Shown here piece by piece: positions 34,075 through 44,632 of a DNA stretch of 64,000 nucleotides. The notes beneath the pieces were generated by a model. The model was not told the DNA's origin. It ran no database searches and saw only the letters and a list, made by a program, of their open reading frames with translations. Position 1 is the first letter of the stretch. Each line of letters starts with the position of its first letter. The position numbers and the translations under genes were made by a program. Source of the stretch: Morchella semilibera (Eukaryota; Ascomycota; Pezizomycetes; Pezizales; Morchellaceae); contig CM018604.1 of assembly GCA_009192285.1 (NCBI GenBank), positions 1-64,000 on the forward strand, given 5' to 3'.

Positions 34075-35230
34075 CTCAGAGCGCTCGGTAGACAAACTCC
34101 ATCTCAGGAGATTACATCCCCGTTTTGGGTCCTGGGCGTCGATTTGGGCGTGTCCATGACGTCGATTTGGACATGTCCATGGCGTGGATTTAGGCGTGTC
34201 CATGGCGTCCAAGGCACCAGGTATCAGTCTCAGGCGTCAGAATGTCATTGTAGGAAGTCCTGGGCGCCAACTCCCAGTTCCAGGTGCCTGTATGTCATGG
34301 TATAGTCTCCTGGGCGCCAGCCTTCAGTCCCAGGTGCTAGGATTCGTTTCCATGCCCCCAAAGTCAATGTCAGGCGCCAGCGTGTCCCAGAGGTGAATCC
34401 CAAGCGCCAGCATTGATTCCCATGCCCCTAAAGTAAATACCAGGCGCCAGCTACCAGTCCCAGCCACCTGCGTGTCAGGGTAGAGTGTCCTGGGCACCAG
34501 CCTTCGGTCCCAAACACCAACATGTCATATCAGTCATTCCCATGTGCCAGCATTTCATAGCAGTCAATCCCAGGCGCCAGCTATTAATCTCATGCGCCAG
34601 CCTTAGCAGTAATTCCCAGGCATCAGCAGTCATTCCCATACGCCAGCATATCATTGCAGTCAATAACAGGCGCCAGCATGTCGTGACAGTTAGCTATATG
34701 CCCCCGGAGTCAATTCCAGGCACCAGTATTCATTTCTCTGCCCCCAAAGTCCGTCCCATGCGCCAGCTATCAGTCCCATGCGCCAGCATGTCATGGCAGT
34801 CAGTCCTGTGCCCCCGGAGTCAATTCCAGGCGTTAGGTATCAGTCCCAAGACGTCAGATGTCATGTTAGGGAGTCCTGGGCGCCTGTAATGGTAGATTGT
34901 CCCGGGCGCCAGCAGTCAGTCCCAGGCCCCAGGATTCATTTCGATGCCCCTAGCGATCACTCCAGGGTGTCAGCAGCATTCCCAGCTCCCAGCTCTCAAT
35001 TCGAGGCGCCGGTATGTAATGGTAGTTGGTCTTGTGCCTGCAGAGTCAATCCCAGGTGTCAGTACTTATTTCCATGCCCCCAGGTTTATTTTCAGGCGCC
35101 AGCTATCAACGATCCTATAAGCCAGCTATTATTCAATGCGTCAACATCAACCCAATGCGGTATGTCATAGCAGTCATTCCCAGGCGCCAGCTATCAATCC
35201 CATGTGGTAGCAGGTCATAGCAGCCAATGG
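34075..35230. repeat. GGCGCCAG satellite array
   Basis: A dense array of ~25-45-bp degenerate units built around CAGGCGCCAGC, TCAGTCCCA, CATGTCATGGCAGTCA and TGCCCCCGGAGTCAAT. At its left edge (34,136-34,205) it contains the GGCGTGTCCATGGCGT minisatellite found at 38.5-42.5 kb. Long frames across it are low-complexity artefacts. A diverged piece is at about 56,800-56,960. Confidence 0.85.
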
Positions 35231-35470
35231 TAGTGGTGTTGGGGGTGGGTGCTCGCTTAATTTTGGTGGTGTGTGACTATGGGTACTACTTAGTCTTGTG
35301 GGGGTAGTGGTGGTGTGGTGGTGGCTGCGCGTCGCCTGGTGGTGGTGGGGGTGGGGGTGATGTTGACGGCAGGTAGGGGCGGTGGTGGGGGATGGTACAT
35401 AGTGGTGTGGTGTGCCTGTCTCGCTTGATTGATGAGGTTTGGTGGTAGGTATGGTAGTAGCGTGGTGCCT
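35231..35470 (+). repeat. GT/GGT-rich simple sequence
   Basis: Plus strand is dominated by GGTGGT, GGGGGTGGG and GTGGTGT words, with very few C or A bases. Ends at about 35,470. Confidence 0.75.
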
Positions 35471-36165
35471 CGCTAAATTGCAGCGTGGACATCATTCAGT
35501 CATCATGACCTTCTCTGAATTGCGAATCATCGGATAAATAATGAATCTTCATCTACTAGCTCGTTTACTTGACATCCCCAAACTTGAAGAAAATCAATCA
35601 GACCGGTACCAACTTTTAAAAACGGTCCGTAACATGTGATAATGCCGCACCGAACAACCTCCCCCCAGCCCACACCGTCCAAGGCTGTTCTAAAACAATC
35701 ATATCCAATTATAATGATTTATCTCCAGTACTAAAGCATGTGTTCTTTATCTTTACAATCAAGAACTGTTATCTAGGTTGTATGCCGCAATAACATTAGT
35801 GTTCAGGATATCCTAAAGAGTCTTGGGAGACAACGCTGACTACCTATGAAGCATTGTAAAGCGAGGAAGATTATCCTATAGCTATACAAAAGTGTTAAAG
35901 TAGGGTGGATAATCATAGAAGTACGGGCTTCACCAACCTTTGTGAAGTTCTTTGAGGCCCTAGTTAAACCCCCTCAAAACTGAACCACCCGGCACATTCC
36001 CGTAGGGGTTTCAGTATATATAAAAGATATATGACATCGATTAGTAAAGCACCCACTCCAGGTGAACGCATGTACACATTTTACTCACCTTGCCCCGAAG
36101 GACACCCCCAGCAGGATGCCGTATGATGTCGGGATATCAATTATCACCCGAATTTATTGGTATGA
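35471..36165. other. Unrecognised intergenic DNA
   Basis: AT-rich stretch between two arrays; nothing recognised. Confidence 0.45.
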
Positions 36166-37335
36166 ACCAAACTGGCGAAAAAATCAATAAGGGATATGGG
36201 GTAGAGTTACGCCGGGGTTACCGCAGAACAACGAGCCGGCAGGAGAGAAGGGGAGAGGGGGAGAGAAGAGGGCCAGAGTTAGTGGTGTGAACCAAGCTGG
36301 CGAGTAAAAGAGATGGGGTAGAGTTACGCCGGGGTTACCGCAGGACAACGAGCCGGCAGTGAGGAGAAACCCAGAGTTACCGGTATGAACCAAGCTGGCG
36401 AGTAAAAAGAGGGAAAAATCAATAAAGGAGATGAGGTAGAGTTACACCGGGGTTACCGCAAAACAACGAGCCGGCAGGGGAGAAAAGGAGAGGAGAGGGA
36501 AACCCAGAGTTACTGGTGTTAACCAAGCTGGTGAGTAAAAACAAGGGGTAGAGTTACGCCGGAGTTACCGCAGAACAACGAGCCGGCAGTGGAGGAGAAT
36601 CCAGAGTTACTGGTGTAAACCAAGCTGGCGAGTAAAAACAAGGAGTAGAGTTACACCGGAGTTACCGCAGAAGAACGAGCCGGCAGGGGAGTAGAGGAGA
36701 GAAGAAGGAAACTCAGAGTTACTGGTGTGAACCAAGCTGGTGAGTAAAAATAAAGGGTAGAGCTACGCCGGGGTTACCGCAGAACAACGAGCCGGCAGTG
36801 AAGAAGAGAATCCAGAGTTACTGATGTAAACCAAGCTGGCGGGTAAAAACAAGGGTAGATCTACGCCGGGGTTACCGCAGAATAGCGAGCCGGCAGGGGA
36901 GAGGTGGGAGAAGGGGGGAGAAGAGGGTAACGCCAGAGTTACCGGTGTGAACCAAGCTGGCGAGTAAAAACAAAGGGGATGAGTATTGCTAGAGTTACTG
37001 GTGTGAACCAAGCTGGCGAGGAAAAACAAGGGGTAGAGTTACGCCGGAGTTACCGCAGGACAACGAGCCGGCAGGGAAGAAGAGGAGAGAAGGGGGAAAC
37101 CCAGAGTTACTGGTGTAAACCAAGCTGGGAAGTAAAAACAACGGGTAGATCTACGCCAGAGTTACCGCAGAACAACGAGCCAGCAGGGGAAAAGAGGAGA
37201 GAAGGGAGGAGAAGAGGGGAGAAGAGGGAAGAAGAAGGTAACGCCAGGGTCACCGGTGTGAACCAAGCTGGCGAGTAAAAAAAAAAAAGAGCAAGAGCAA
37301 GTAGAGTTAAGCCGAGGTTACTACAGAATGAGCCG
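36166..37335. repeat. Tandem array of ~10 units, 95-175 bp each
   Basis: Each unit has GTAGAGTTACGCCGGGGTTA, CCGCAGAACAACGAGCCGGC, a purine-rich variable spacer (GGAGAGAAGGGGGAAA type) and GAGTTACTGGTGTGAACCAA followed by GCTGGCGAGTAAAAAC. Unit length varies through the purine spacer. Decayed part-units continue to about 37,560. Frames on either strand follow the repeat and are not taken as genes. Confidence 0.9.
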
Positions 37336-38454
37336 GAAGACTTGGAGGAAGCTACGTGCCAGCGATGATAGAAGACTGAAGAAAGAACTGCCAAAGTTAG
37401 TGATGTTAAGCGAGAGGAGATGATGGAAAGGCATTCCTATTGGGGGGCGCCTCATTTTTGATGGAAATTGATTGACGGCTTGAAGGTTGATGATTTAAGG
37501 AAACATGTAGCGAATAATGAGCCAGGGATGATGGAAACTGAAGAAAGGACCGCCAGAGTTAGCGGTATCAACTGAGGGAGATGATGGAAAAGACATTCCT
37601 ATGATGGAAATTGACTGAAGGATACATGTAGTGGTATAAAGATGGAGTTGTGGTGATGAAGGCGAATATGATGTTGAGGAGATGGAGAGAAGAGAGAGAG
37701 GTGGGAGAGAGGTCGGTAATATATAGAGGTGTAAGGTGGCTACAATTGTAAAGACGTGTACTTACATACATGTAAACTTTACATATTACATGTAGTATCG
37801 TATTTACATGTAGTGTGCCCCCCCCCCGCCCCGCCCTGTATGGCTGCTCCCGCTCCCACCTACATGTATACATTTATGTATACAGTGCAGTACGGTACCA
37901 TCTACATGTATACATTTATGTATAGTACGGAACAACCCGAGAACATAAACTTGAGTGGGAGCCTTTGCCTCTATGTCTCCAACCATGCCAGGAGGCCATA
38001 TGCGTGTAGCTACATAATCATAATGGCTTCCTAATGGCTTCCATCCGAAGGAAAAAAATCTCCTAGCAGTCTAAAAACCACGTTTCCGTGCACATGCTCC
38101 AAAGCTGCATGTTTCCAGAATCAGGTGAAGCAGCGCAAAAACTACGATTCCATACGCAGTCTCACATGTCTCCGCCTGTCGCACCTGGTGTACCTGGCGC
38201 TCCAGGCGTCTCCAGAAAAGGGGCGCTCTGCCAGGGGGACCGGTTTCAGCCACCAGCGCCTGGCGCACACTATGATCTCCTGGCGCACACTACCATGTCC
38301 CGGCGCACACTATTCCCAGGTACATTCTCTCACTACATGGTGGCGATTAGACAACCTATGTAGCAAATGATCGCGTCTTTATAGTATCATAATATCTATG
38401 TATATATGTATGCCTCCGCCCAAGCCTGCGTGCCTGCCTGCGCGACTATCCCAC
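37336..38454. other. Intergenic DNA with TACATGTA palindromes
   Basis: TACATGTA occurs at 37767, 37787, 37805, 37861 and about 37903, and TATACATTTATGTATA occurs twice. A C-run sits at 37,818-37,828. 38,150-38,330 has CCTGGCGCACAC and CCTGGCG words related to the neighbouring satellites. No gene. Confidence 0.5.
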
Positions 38455-41400
38455 CTGCAGAAGCCATCGATTTGGGCGTGTCCATGGTGTTGATTTGGGC
38501 GAGGGTTTGGGCGTGTCCATGGCGCTATGGTTGTGCCTATGGCGTCGATTTTGAGCATATCAATAGCCTGGATTTGGGCGTGTCGTGTCTATGGCGTCCA
38601 TTTGGGCACGTCCTAGTCGTAGATTTGAGCATGTTCTAGGCGTCACCTAGTCTTGTCCATGGCGTGGGTTTAGGCGTATCCTAGGCGAGCTTTTGGCGTC
38701 GATTTGGCGTGTCCTAGGCGAGCTTTTGGGCATCGATTTGGGCGTGAATTAGGACCTGGTATAGAGACGTTAGCATGGGTGTCGGAATATGGAGGGAGGG
38801 AGATACTCGAGGTGGAGGTGGAGGTGGGCGTGGAGATGGGAGGTGGACGTGGAGGTGGAGGTGGAGGACGGCGGGGGGCCATTAAGACCTGGAAATTACG
38901 CCAAGAGTGATGCCTCTCCGGAGTGCTGCTAAGATAGTGTTATCTCCAGGCGTAGGAATAGGGGGGTGTGCTCACCAGGCGTAGGAATAGGGGAGTGTGC
39001 TCACCAGGCGTGTCCAGGTGCTGCAGGCGCGGAGGCTTGCCGTCTCCGCCCTGGCGCAGGGGGTTGCGCCAGGAAAATCAGCAAGCTTGGTGATGGATAT
39101 GGGCGTGTCCATGGCGGTGATTTGGGCGTGTCCATGGCGTCAATTTGGACATGTCCATGGCGTGGATTTAGGCGTGTCCTAGGGCGTGTCCATGGCGTGG
39201 ATTTGGCGTCGATTTGGGCGTGTCCATGGCGGTGATTTGGGCATGTCTAGATTTGAGCATGTACTAGGCGTCAGCTAGGCGTGGCCTGGTGTCAATTTGA
39301 GTGTGTCCTAGGTGTTGATTTGGGGATATCCATGGCGTCGATTTGGGCGTGGACAAGGCGTCATTTTGAACGTGGGTTTGGGCGTGAATTAGGACTCTGT
39401 ATAAAAACATTAGCATATCGGAATATAGGGGTAGGTATTCGAGGTCGAGGTGGACGTGGAGGTCGAGGTGGACGTAGACGTGGGTGTGGAGGTGGACGTG
39501 GAGGTAGAGGTGGACGTGGAGGTGGACGTGGAGGTGAGGGTGGGGGTGAAGGGAGGATCTTGGGCGGTGGTTGGGGTGGGCTCGTTGGGTACAGGGGGTG
39601 TGTGGGTACAGGGGGTGCGAGTGTGGGTGCAGTTGTAGATATGCAGTGTCTTGGGGTTGTGTGCGGAGGTGGGCGCGGTGGTTGAGATACGGAGGGTGGG
39701 TACGGTTGTTATGGGGTTCTGGCGGGGTTGTGCGTGGGGCCAGGGGGCGCGATTCACCCGCGAAATGTTTCCTCGGCAAAAATAGGGTTGCGTCTGGGCG
39801 CCACAAAAGACGTAAAAAATCGATTGCTTACCTACAGCCCCTGGTCTCGGCGCAGAAAGATAGTCGCGCTCTAAAGGTGAACCTTTCGTCATTAGTCTCT
39901 AAGAACCTCGCCTCTATCTCCAAAAATATGTACAAGGGTATGCCCGCGCGCCCACTTCGCTCCAAAAGCCGTCAGTGTGGGCGTGTCCCTGGCGCTATGC
40001 GTGTGCCCATGCCGTCGATTTTAAGCATATCAATTCAATAGCCTGGATTTGGGCGTGTCTATGGCGTCCACCCGGGCATGTCCTAGGCGGCGTAGATTTG
40101 AGCATGTCCTAGGTATCACCTAAGCGTGTCCATGGCGGTGATTTGGGCGTGGATTTGGGCGTGGATTTGGGCATGTGCATGGTGGTGATTTGGGCGTGTC
40201 CTAGGCGTCGATTTGGGCGTGTCCTATGTGTTGATTTGGGCATATCCATGGCGTCGATTTGGGCGTGGACAAGGCGTCATTTTGAGCGTGGGTTTGGGCG
40301 TGAATTAGGACTCTGTATAAAGACATTAGCATGGGTGTCGGAATATAGGGGTAGGAAGATACTCGAGGTGCAGGTGGACGTGGAGTTGGGGGTGGACCTG
40401 GAGGTGGAGGTGGACGTGGACGTGAAAGTGGAGGTGGGCCTGGAGGTGGACCTAGAGGTAGAGGTGGGGGTGGAGGTGAACGTGGGGGTGGAGGTGGACG
40501 TGGACTTGAAGAGGAACGTGGAGGTGGAGAGGATCTTGAGCTGTGGTTGGGGTGGGCGCGTTGGGCGCAGGGGGGGGGGGTGCGTTGAGTACAGGGGGGC
40601 CCGAGTGTGGGTGCAGTCGTGGGAGGTGGGCGCAGTGGTTTAGGGTAGGTACGGAGGGTGGGTCCGGAGGGTGGGTACGGTTGTTATGGGGTTCTGGCAG
40701 GGTTCTGGCTGGCAGGGTTGTGCGTGGGGCCAGGGGGCGCGAGTCCACCAGCGAAATGTTTCCCGGTTGTACCAGCAAAAAATAGGGTTGCATCTGGGCG
40801 CCACAAAAGACGTAAAAAATCAATCGCTCACCTACAGCTGAACCTTTCGTCTTTAGTATTAGTCTCAAACCTCGCCTCTATGTACAAAAATCCTGCTTGA
40901 CTGCCCGCCTGCGCGACTGCCCGCGCGCCCACCTTTAAAAGTCGTCAGTGTGGGCGTGTCCATGGCGCTATGGGTGTGTCTATGGCGTTGGTTTTGAGCA
41001 TATCAATAATAGCCTAGATTTGAGTCTATGGCGTCCATTTGGGCATGTCCTAGGCGTAGATTTGAGCATGTTCTAGGCGTCACCTAGGCGTGTCCATGGC
41101 GTCGATTTGGGATTGCCCTAGGCGTGGATTTTAGCATGTCCATAGCGGTGATTTGGGCGTCGATTTGGGCGTGTCCATGGCGGTGGTTTGGGCATGGCCT
41201 AGGCTAGGCGTCACCTAGGCATGTCCATGACGTGGATTTGGGCGTTTCTATGGCGTCGATTTGGGCGTGTCCTGGGCGTCAATTCGGGCGCGTCCTAGGT
41301 GTTGACCTGGGCGTGGACAAGGAGCCACTTCCAACGTGGGTTTGGGCGTGATTAGGACTCTGTATAGAGATGTTAGCATGCCGGAATATAGGGGTGCTCA

Positions 41401-42595
41401 CCAGGCGTCGGAATAGGATGGGGGGGGGGGGGTGATCACCAGGCCTAGGCGTGTCCATGGCGTGGATTTGGGCGTTTCTATGGCGTCGATCTGGGCGTGT
41501 CCTGGGCGAGGCTTTGGGCGTCAGTTTGGGCGTGTCCTAGGTGTTGGTTTGGGCGTGGACAAGGCGTCATTTTGAACGTGTGTTTGGGCGTGAATTAAGA
41601 CTCTGTATAGAGAGGTTAGCATGGGTGTCGGAATATAGGGGGTAGGAAGATACTCGAGGCGCAGGCGGACGTGGACGTGGACGTGGACGTGGACGTGGAC
41701 GTGGACGTCGAGGTAGAGGTAGAGGTGGCGGTGGAGGTGGAGGTAGAGGTGGGGGTGGGGTGGAGGGAGGATCATGGGCGGTTGGGGTGGGCGCGTTGGG
41801 CGCAGGGGGTGCGTTGGGTACAGGGGGTACGAGTGTGGGTGCAGTTTATGCAGGGGCGGGGGGTTGGGCGCGGTGGAGGGCACAGTGGGGGGTGGGCGCG
41901 GTGGTTGAGGATAGGTACAGGGGGTGGGTACGGTTGTTATGGGGTTCTGGCAGGGTTGTGCGTGGGGCCAGGGGGAGCAGCGAAGTATTTCCCGGTTGTA
42001 CCCCATCAGCAAAAAATAGGGTTGCGTCTGGGCGCCACAAAAGACGTAAAAAATCAATTGCTTACCTACAGCTGAACCTCCCGTCATTAGTATTAGTCTC
42101 TAAAAACCTCGCCTCTCCAAAACTATGTACAAAGGTCCTGCGTGGTCCACGCGCCCACCTCCAAAAGCCGTCAGTGGGCGTATGGTGTGCCCATGGCGTC
42201 GATTTTGAGCATATCAATATCCTGAATTTGGGCGTGTCGTGTCTATGGCGTCCATTTGGGCATGTTCTAGGGGTAGACTTGAGCATGTTCTAGGCGTCAC
42301 CTAGGCGTGTCCTTGTCTTGTCCATGGCGTCACCTTGCCTTGGGCGTGCCCATGGTGTTAATTTGGACATGTCCATGTCGTGGATTTGGGCGTGTCCATC
42401 CCATGGCGTCGATTCGGGAGTGTCCATGGCGTCGATTTGAGCGTGTCCTAGGTGATTTAGGCGTGTCCTAGGTGGCGATTTGGGGGGGGTGGACAAGGCG
42501 TCGTTTGGAACGTGGGTTTGGGCGTGAATTAGGACTCTATAGAGACGTTAGCATAGGTGTCGGAATATAGGTATAGAGAGATACTAGTAGAGGTG
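38455..42595. repeat. Macrosatellite with nested mini- and microsatellites
   Basis: Three nearly complete units and two partial ones. Each unit contains (a) a 23-bp minisatellite, GATTTGGGCGTGTCCATGGC type; (b) a block with GAATTAGGACTCTGTATA and CATTAGCATGGGTGTCGGAA; (c) a GGTGGACGTGGA hexamer tract; (d) a G/T-rich block with GTACAGGGGGTG; (e) a conserved block AATAGGGTTGCGTCTGGGCG followed by CCACAAAAGACGTAAAAAAT. Block (e) begins at 39781, 40791 and 42015, so the period is 1.0-1.2 kb. Long open frames on both strands follow from the stop-free hexamer tract. Confidence 0.9.
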
Positions 42596-43562
42596 TGGTG
42601 TAGATGTAGAGGTGTAGATGTAGATGGAAGCGGAGGTGAAGCGGGGGTGCTGAAGACCAGAATGACGTGATGGGCTAAGCGATGATGGGGTGGACCCCTG
42701 TCTGACCGGATCGGGTCTAGTCGAGGCGGTGGCGTGGGCGCGCCGGGCCCCGGCCCCGCGCCCGGCGCCCGCTGCGCGGACGCGGGCGGCATGCCGGTAG
42801 GGATATAGAGAGTAAGGTACCGTACAGTGTCCTATGTGTAATATGACTGGAGGTAAATAGCGCTGTACGGCCTCTCTTACCCTCTTGTTACAAAGTAAAA
42901 GGTGCCGTACAGTCAGCTTGGATTGACTTTTGCTCATTGCGAAGCACCTCGCCATTTTCTGTTAACCTTAACCCTGAGGACACCCCACCAGAAAGCCCTA
43001 TAATAGTAAACGAAGATCCGGAGGCTGCCATAGTAGTATCTCGGGAGCCAAAGCGAGGCAACGTAGTCTAACGGGGCGGAGTCGGGTCAAGGATTTAGAC
43101 GGGGTAGATCCAGGTACGAGGACAAGGACAGGGTCGGCTCAGGAGATACCGAAGGTGGGACAGGTTCAGATTCAGGTTTAGATTCAGGTTCGGGGGCGAG
43201 GCAGGAACAGAAGGGCCGAAGCCAAAGTAATGTATTGCTAACAGAAAGAAGACGTTGCCTAGAGAGGCAGAAACATAGGAAAGAACGAACACTATATATA
43301 CAACTTATCCCCTCGCACCAATGACTAATGCCATAGAATCCCATAGAAACTCTTACATTCTCGTATCACCCGTACTATTCCCGATAACCCCAATTCTATC
43401 CCGTCACTACCCAATCCTTCCTAGCGCTTACATTCCATTCCCGAGCTCCTTCCTAATCCTCTATTCTACTTCCGACATCCACCGATACTATCCAACAACC
43501 CTGTTCCGAAGACGCCTTGGCGGGGGGCGAGGTGCAGGGGGCGGAGCCGTGATAGTTGAATA
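42596..43562. other. Intergenic DNA with a GC-rich island
   Basis: 42,696-42,792 is unusually GC-rich (GGGCGCGCCGGGCCCCGG type) amid moderate-GC flanks. 43,130-43,200 has short GATTCAGGTT repeats. A short TTAACCTTAACCCT tract is at 42,962. No gene recognised. Confidence 0.45.
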
Positions 43563-44632
43563 GGTTTTCATACAGCCCCGGACCACACCCTATACAATGG
43601 ATATGAATAAATCATACAGCGCGTAGATGTGGTAGTTGAAACTGGTGGGTTTCGACCCTGATAAGGCGTGTATATGTAGTGAGGTAATGTCTTGGGATGG
43701 TTCAGAGATAATGCAGTTCCGGGTACAATGGAAGTTACGCTGACACTATGCGCCGAACCTCACTTGCTACCACGCACGGGTACATCAACTTAAGGAAGGA
43801 TAGACAACCAACCATGCAGAATGCTGTCCCACCAGCCAGCGGCGTACAGAAACGTCAATCAGGAGAAGAGAAATTTGTACAACTGGGGAGGGCAAAGAAT
43901 ATGAAACGTGCAAATTCCAAGAAGGACAGGTAATCATCCTTAAAAACCTCCGCACAAAATCTATTACGCTGACTTATGAAAAACAAAAGAAATGTCCGTG
44001 GTCTGATTATGGCTGCCCTACTACAGTTCATTTGCCAGAGAATTCTGAGAAGCCATACAGTGTATCATGCTCCTACAGGCCAAATGATAATGTTCATAAT
44101 TCTTGGTTGATGTTTGAAAATCATCAGCTTCAATACCCAACATTTCCCGGCAATATATGGCCTACATTCAAATTCCTTGCCAACAAGTACACTGATATTG
44201 AATACTACACTGGCCATATCGCTCTACTCGACACACCAGTCTTTTCCTGAAGCAAATCAGTATTGATAAATGAGATGCCATCACAAGTCAAAATATTTGA
44301 AGCCTGTTTCCTGTAGGGTCACGAGGAGAAGAAGACTACTGGTACCAACGATCCACAATACCTGTTAAAGCTTGCTGAACAAATATTCTATGGAAATAAT
44401 AAGCCTTTGGAGACTGTCAGCACACTGAATGTGAAGCCTAAAGAGATATTCTTGAATTTCCCTGTGTTTCTGCCAGTGGAACATAGCCATATCGGACAGG
44501 AGAGGGTGGGCCACCAGAACTTCAATGCCACACCAATGCATACATAGATTGATATTCATGTTGATGTATCCCCACTCTTTCCTACCTTGAATAAAAATCT
44601 AATAAGTTCATTAGACCAGATAATTGTGAAGG
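43563..44632 (+). pseudogene. Decayed duplicate of the JmjC locus
   Basis: A segmental copy of 12.38-13.38 kb. It begins with satellite-derived sequence (TACAGCCCCGGACCACACCC; ATGAATAAATCATACAGCGC), then the ATG (43748) and reads MRRTSLATTHGYINLRKDRQ, then CPWSDYGCPTTVHLPENSEK. Relative to the intact gene it has in-frame stops at 44248-44250, 44314-44316 (CTAGAG to CTGTAG) and 44545-44547 (TAC to TAG, just before the IDIHVD iron motif). The acceptor of intron 1 has changed from GAAAG to GAAAA. Homology ends around the position of intron 2, so the catalytic exon is missing. It cannot make a JmjC enzyme. Confidence 0.9.

Noticed and set aside
34075-37335. Arrays considered as CRISPR
   Set aside because: The repeats are degenerate and directly adjacent without unique spacers, and the host is a eukaryote with introns and telomeres.
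36979-37394. Apparent repeat proteins in the ~110-bp array
   Set aside because: Unit lengths vary without respect to three and frames occur equally on both strands.
39264-42087. Long Thr/Ser-, His/Val- or Pro-rich frames of 130-190 residues on both strands
   Set aside because: The hexamer tract has no stop in any frame, so long frames arise automatically; the encoded strings are pure low complexity.
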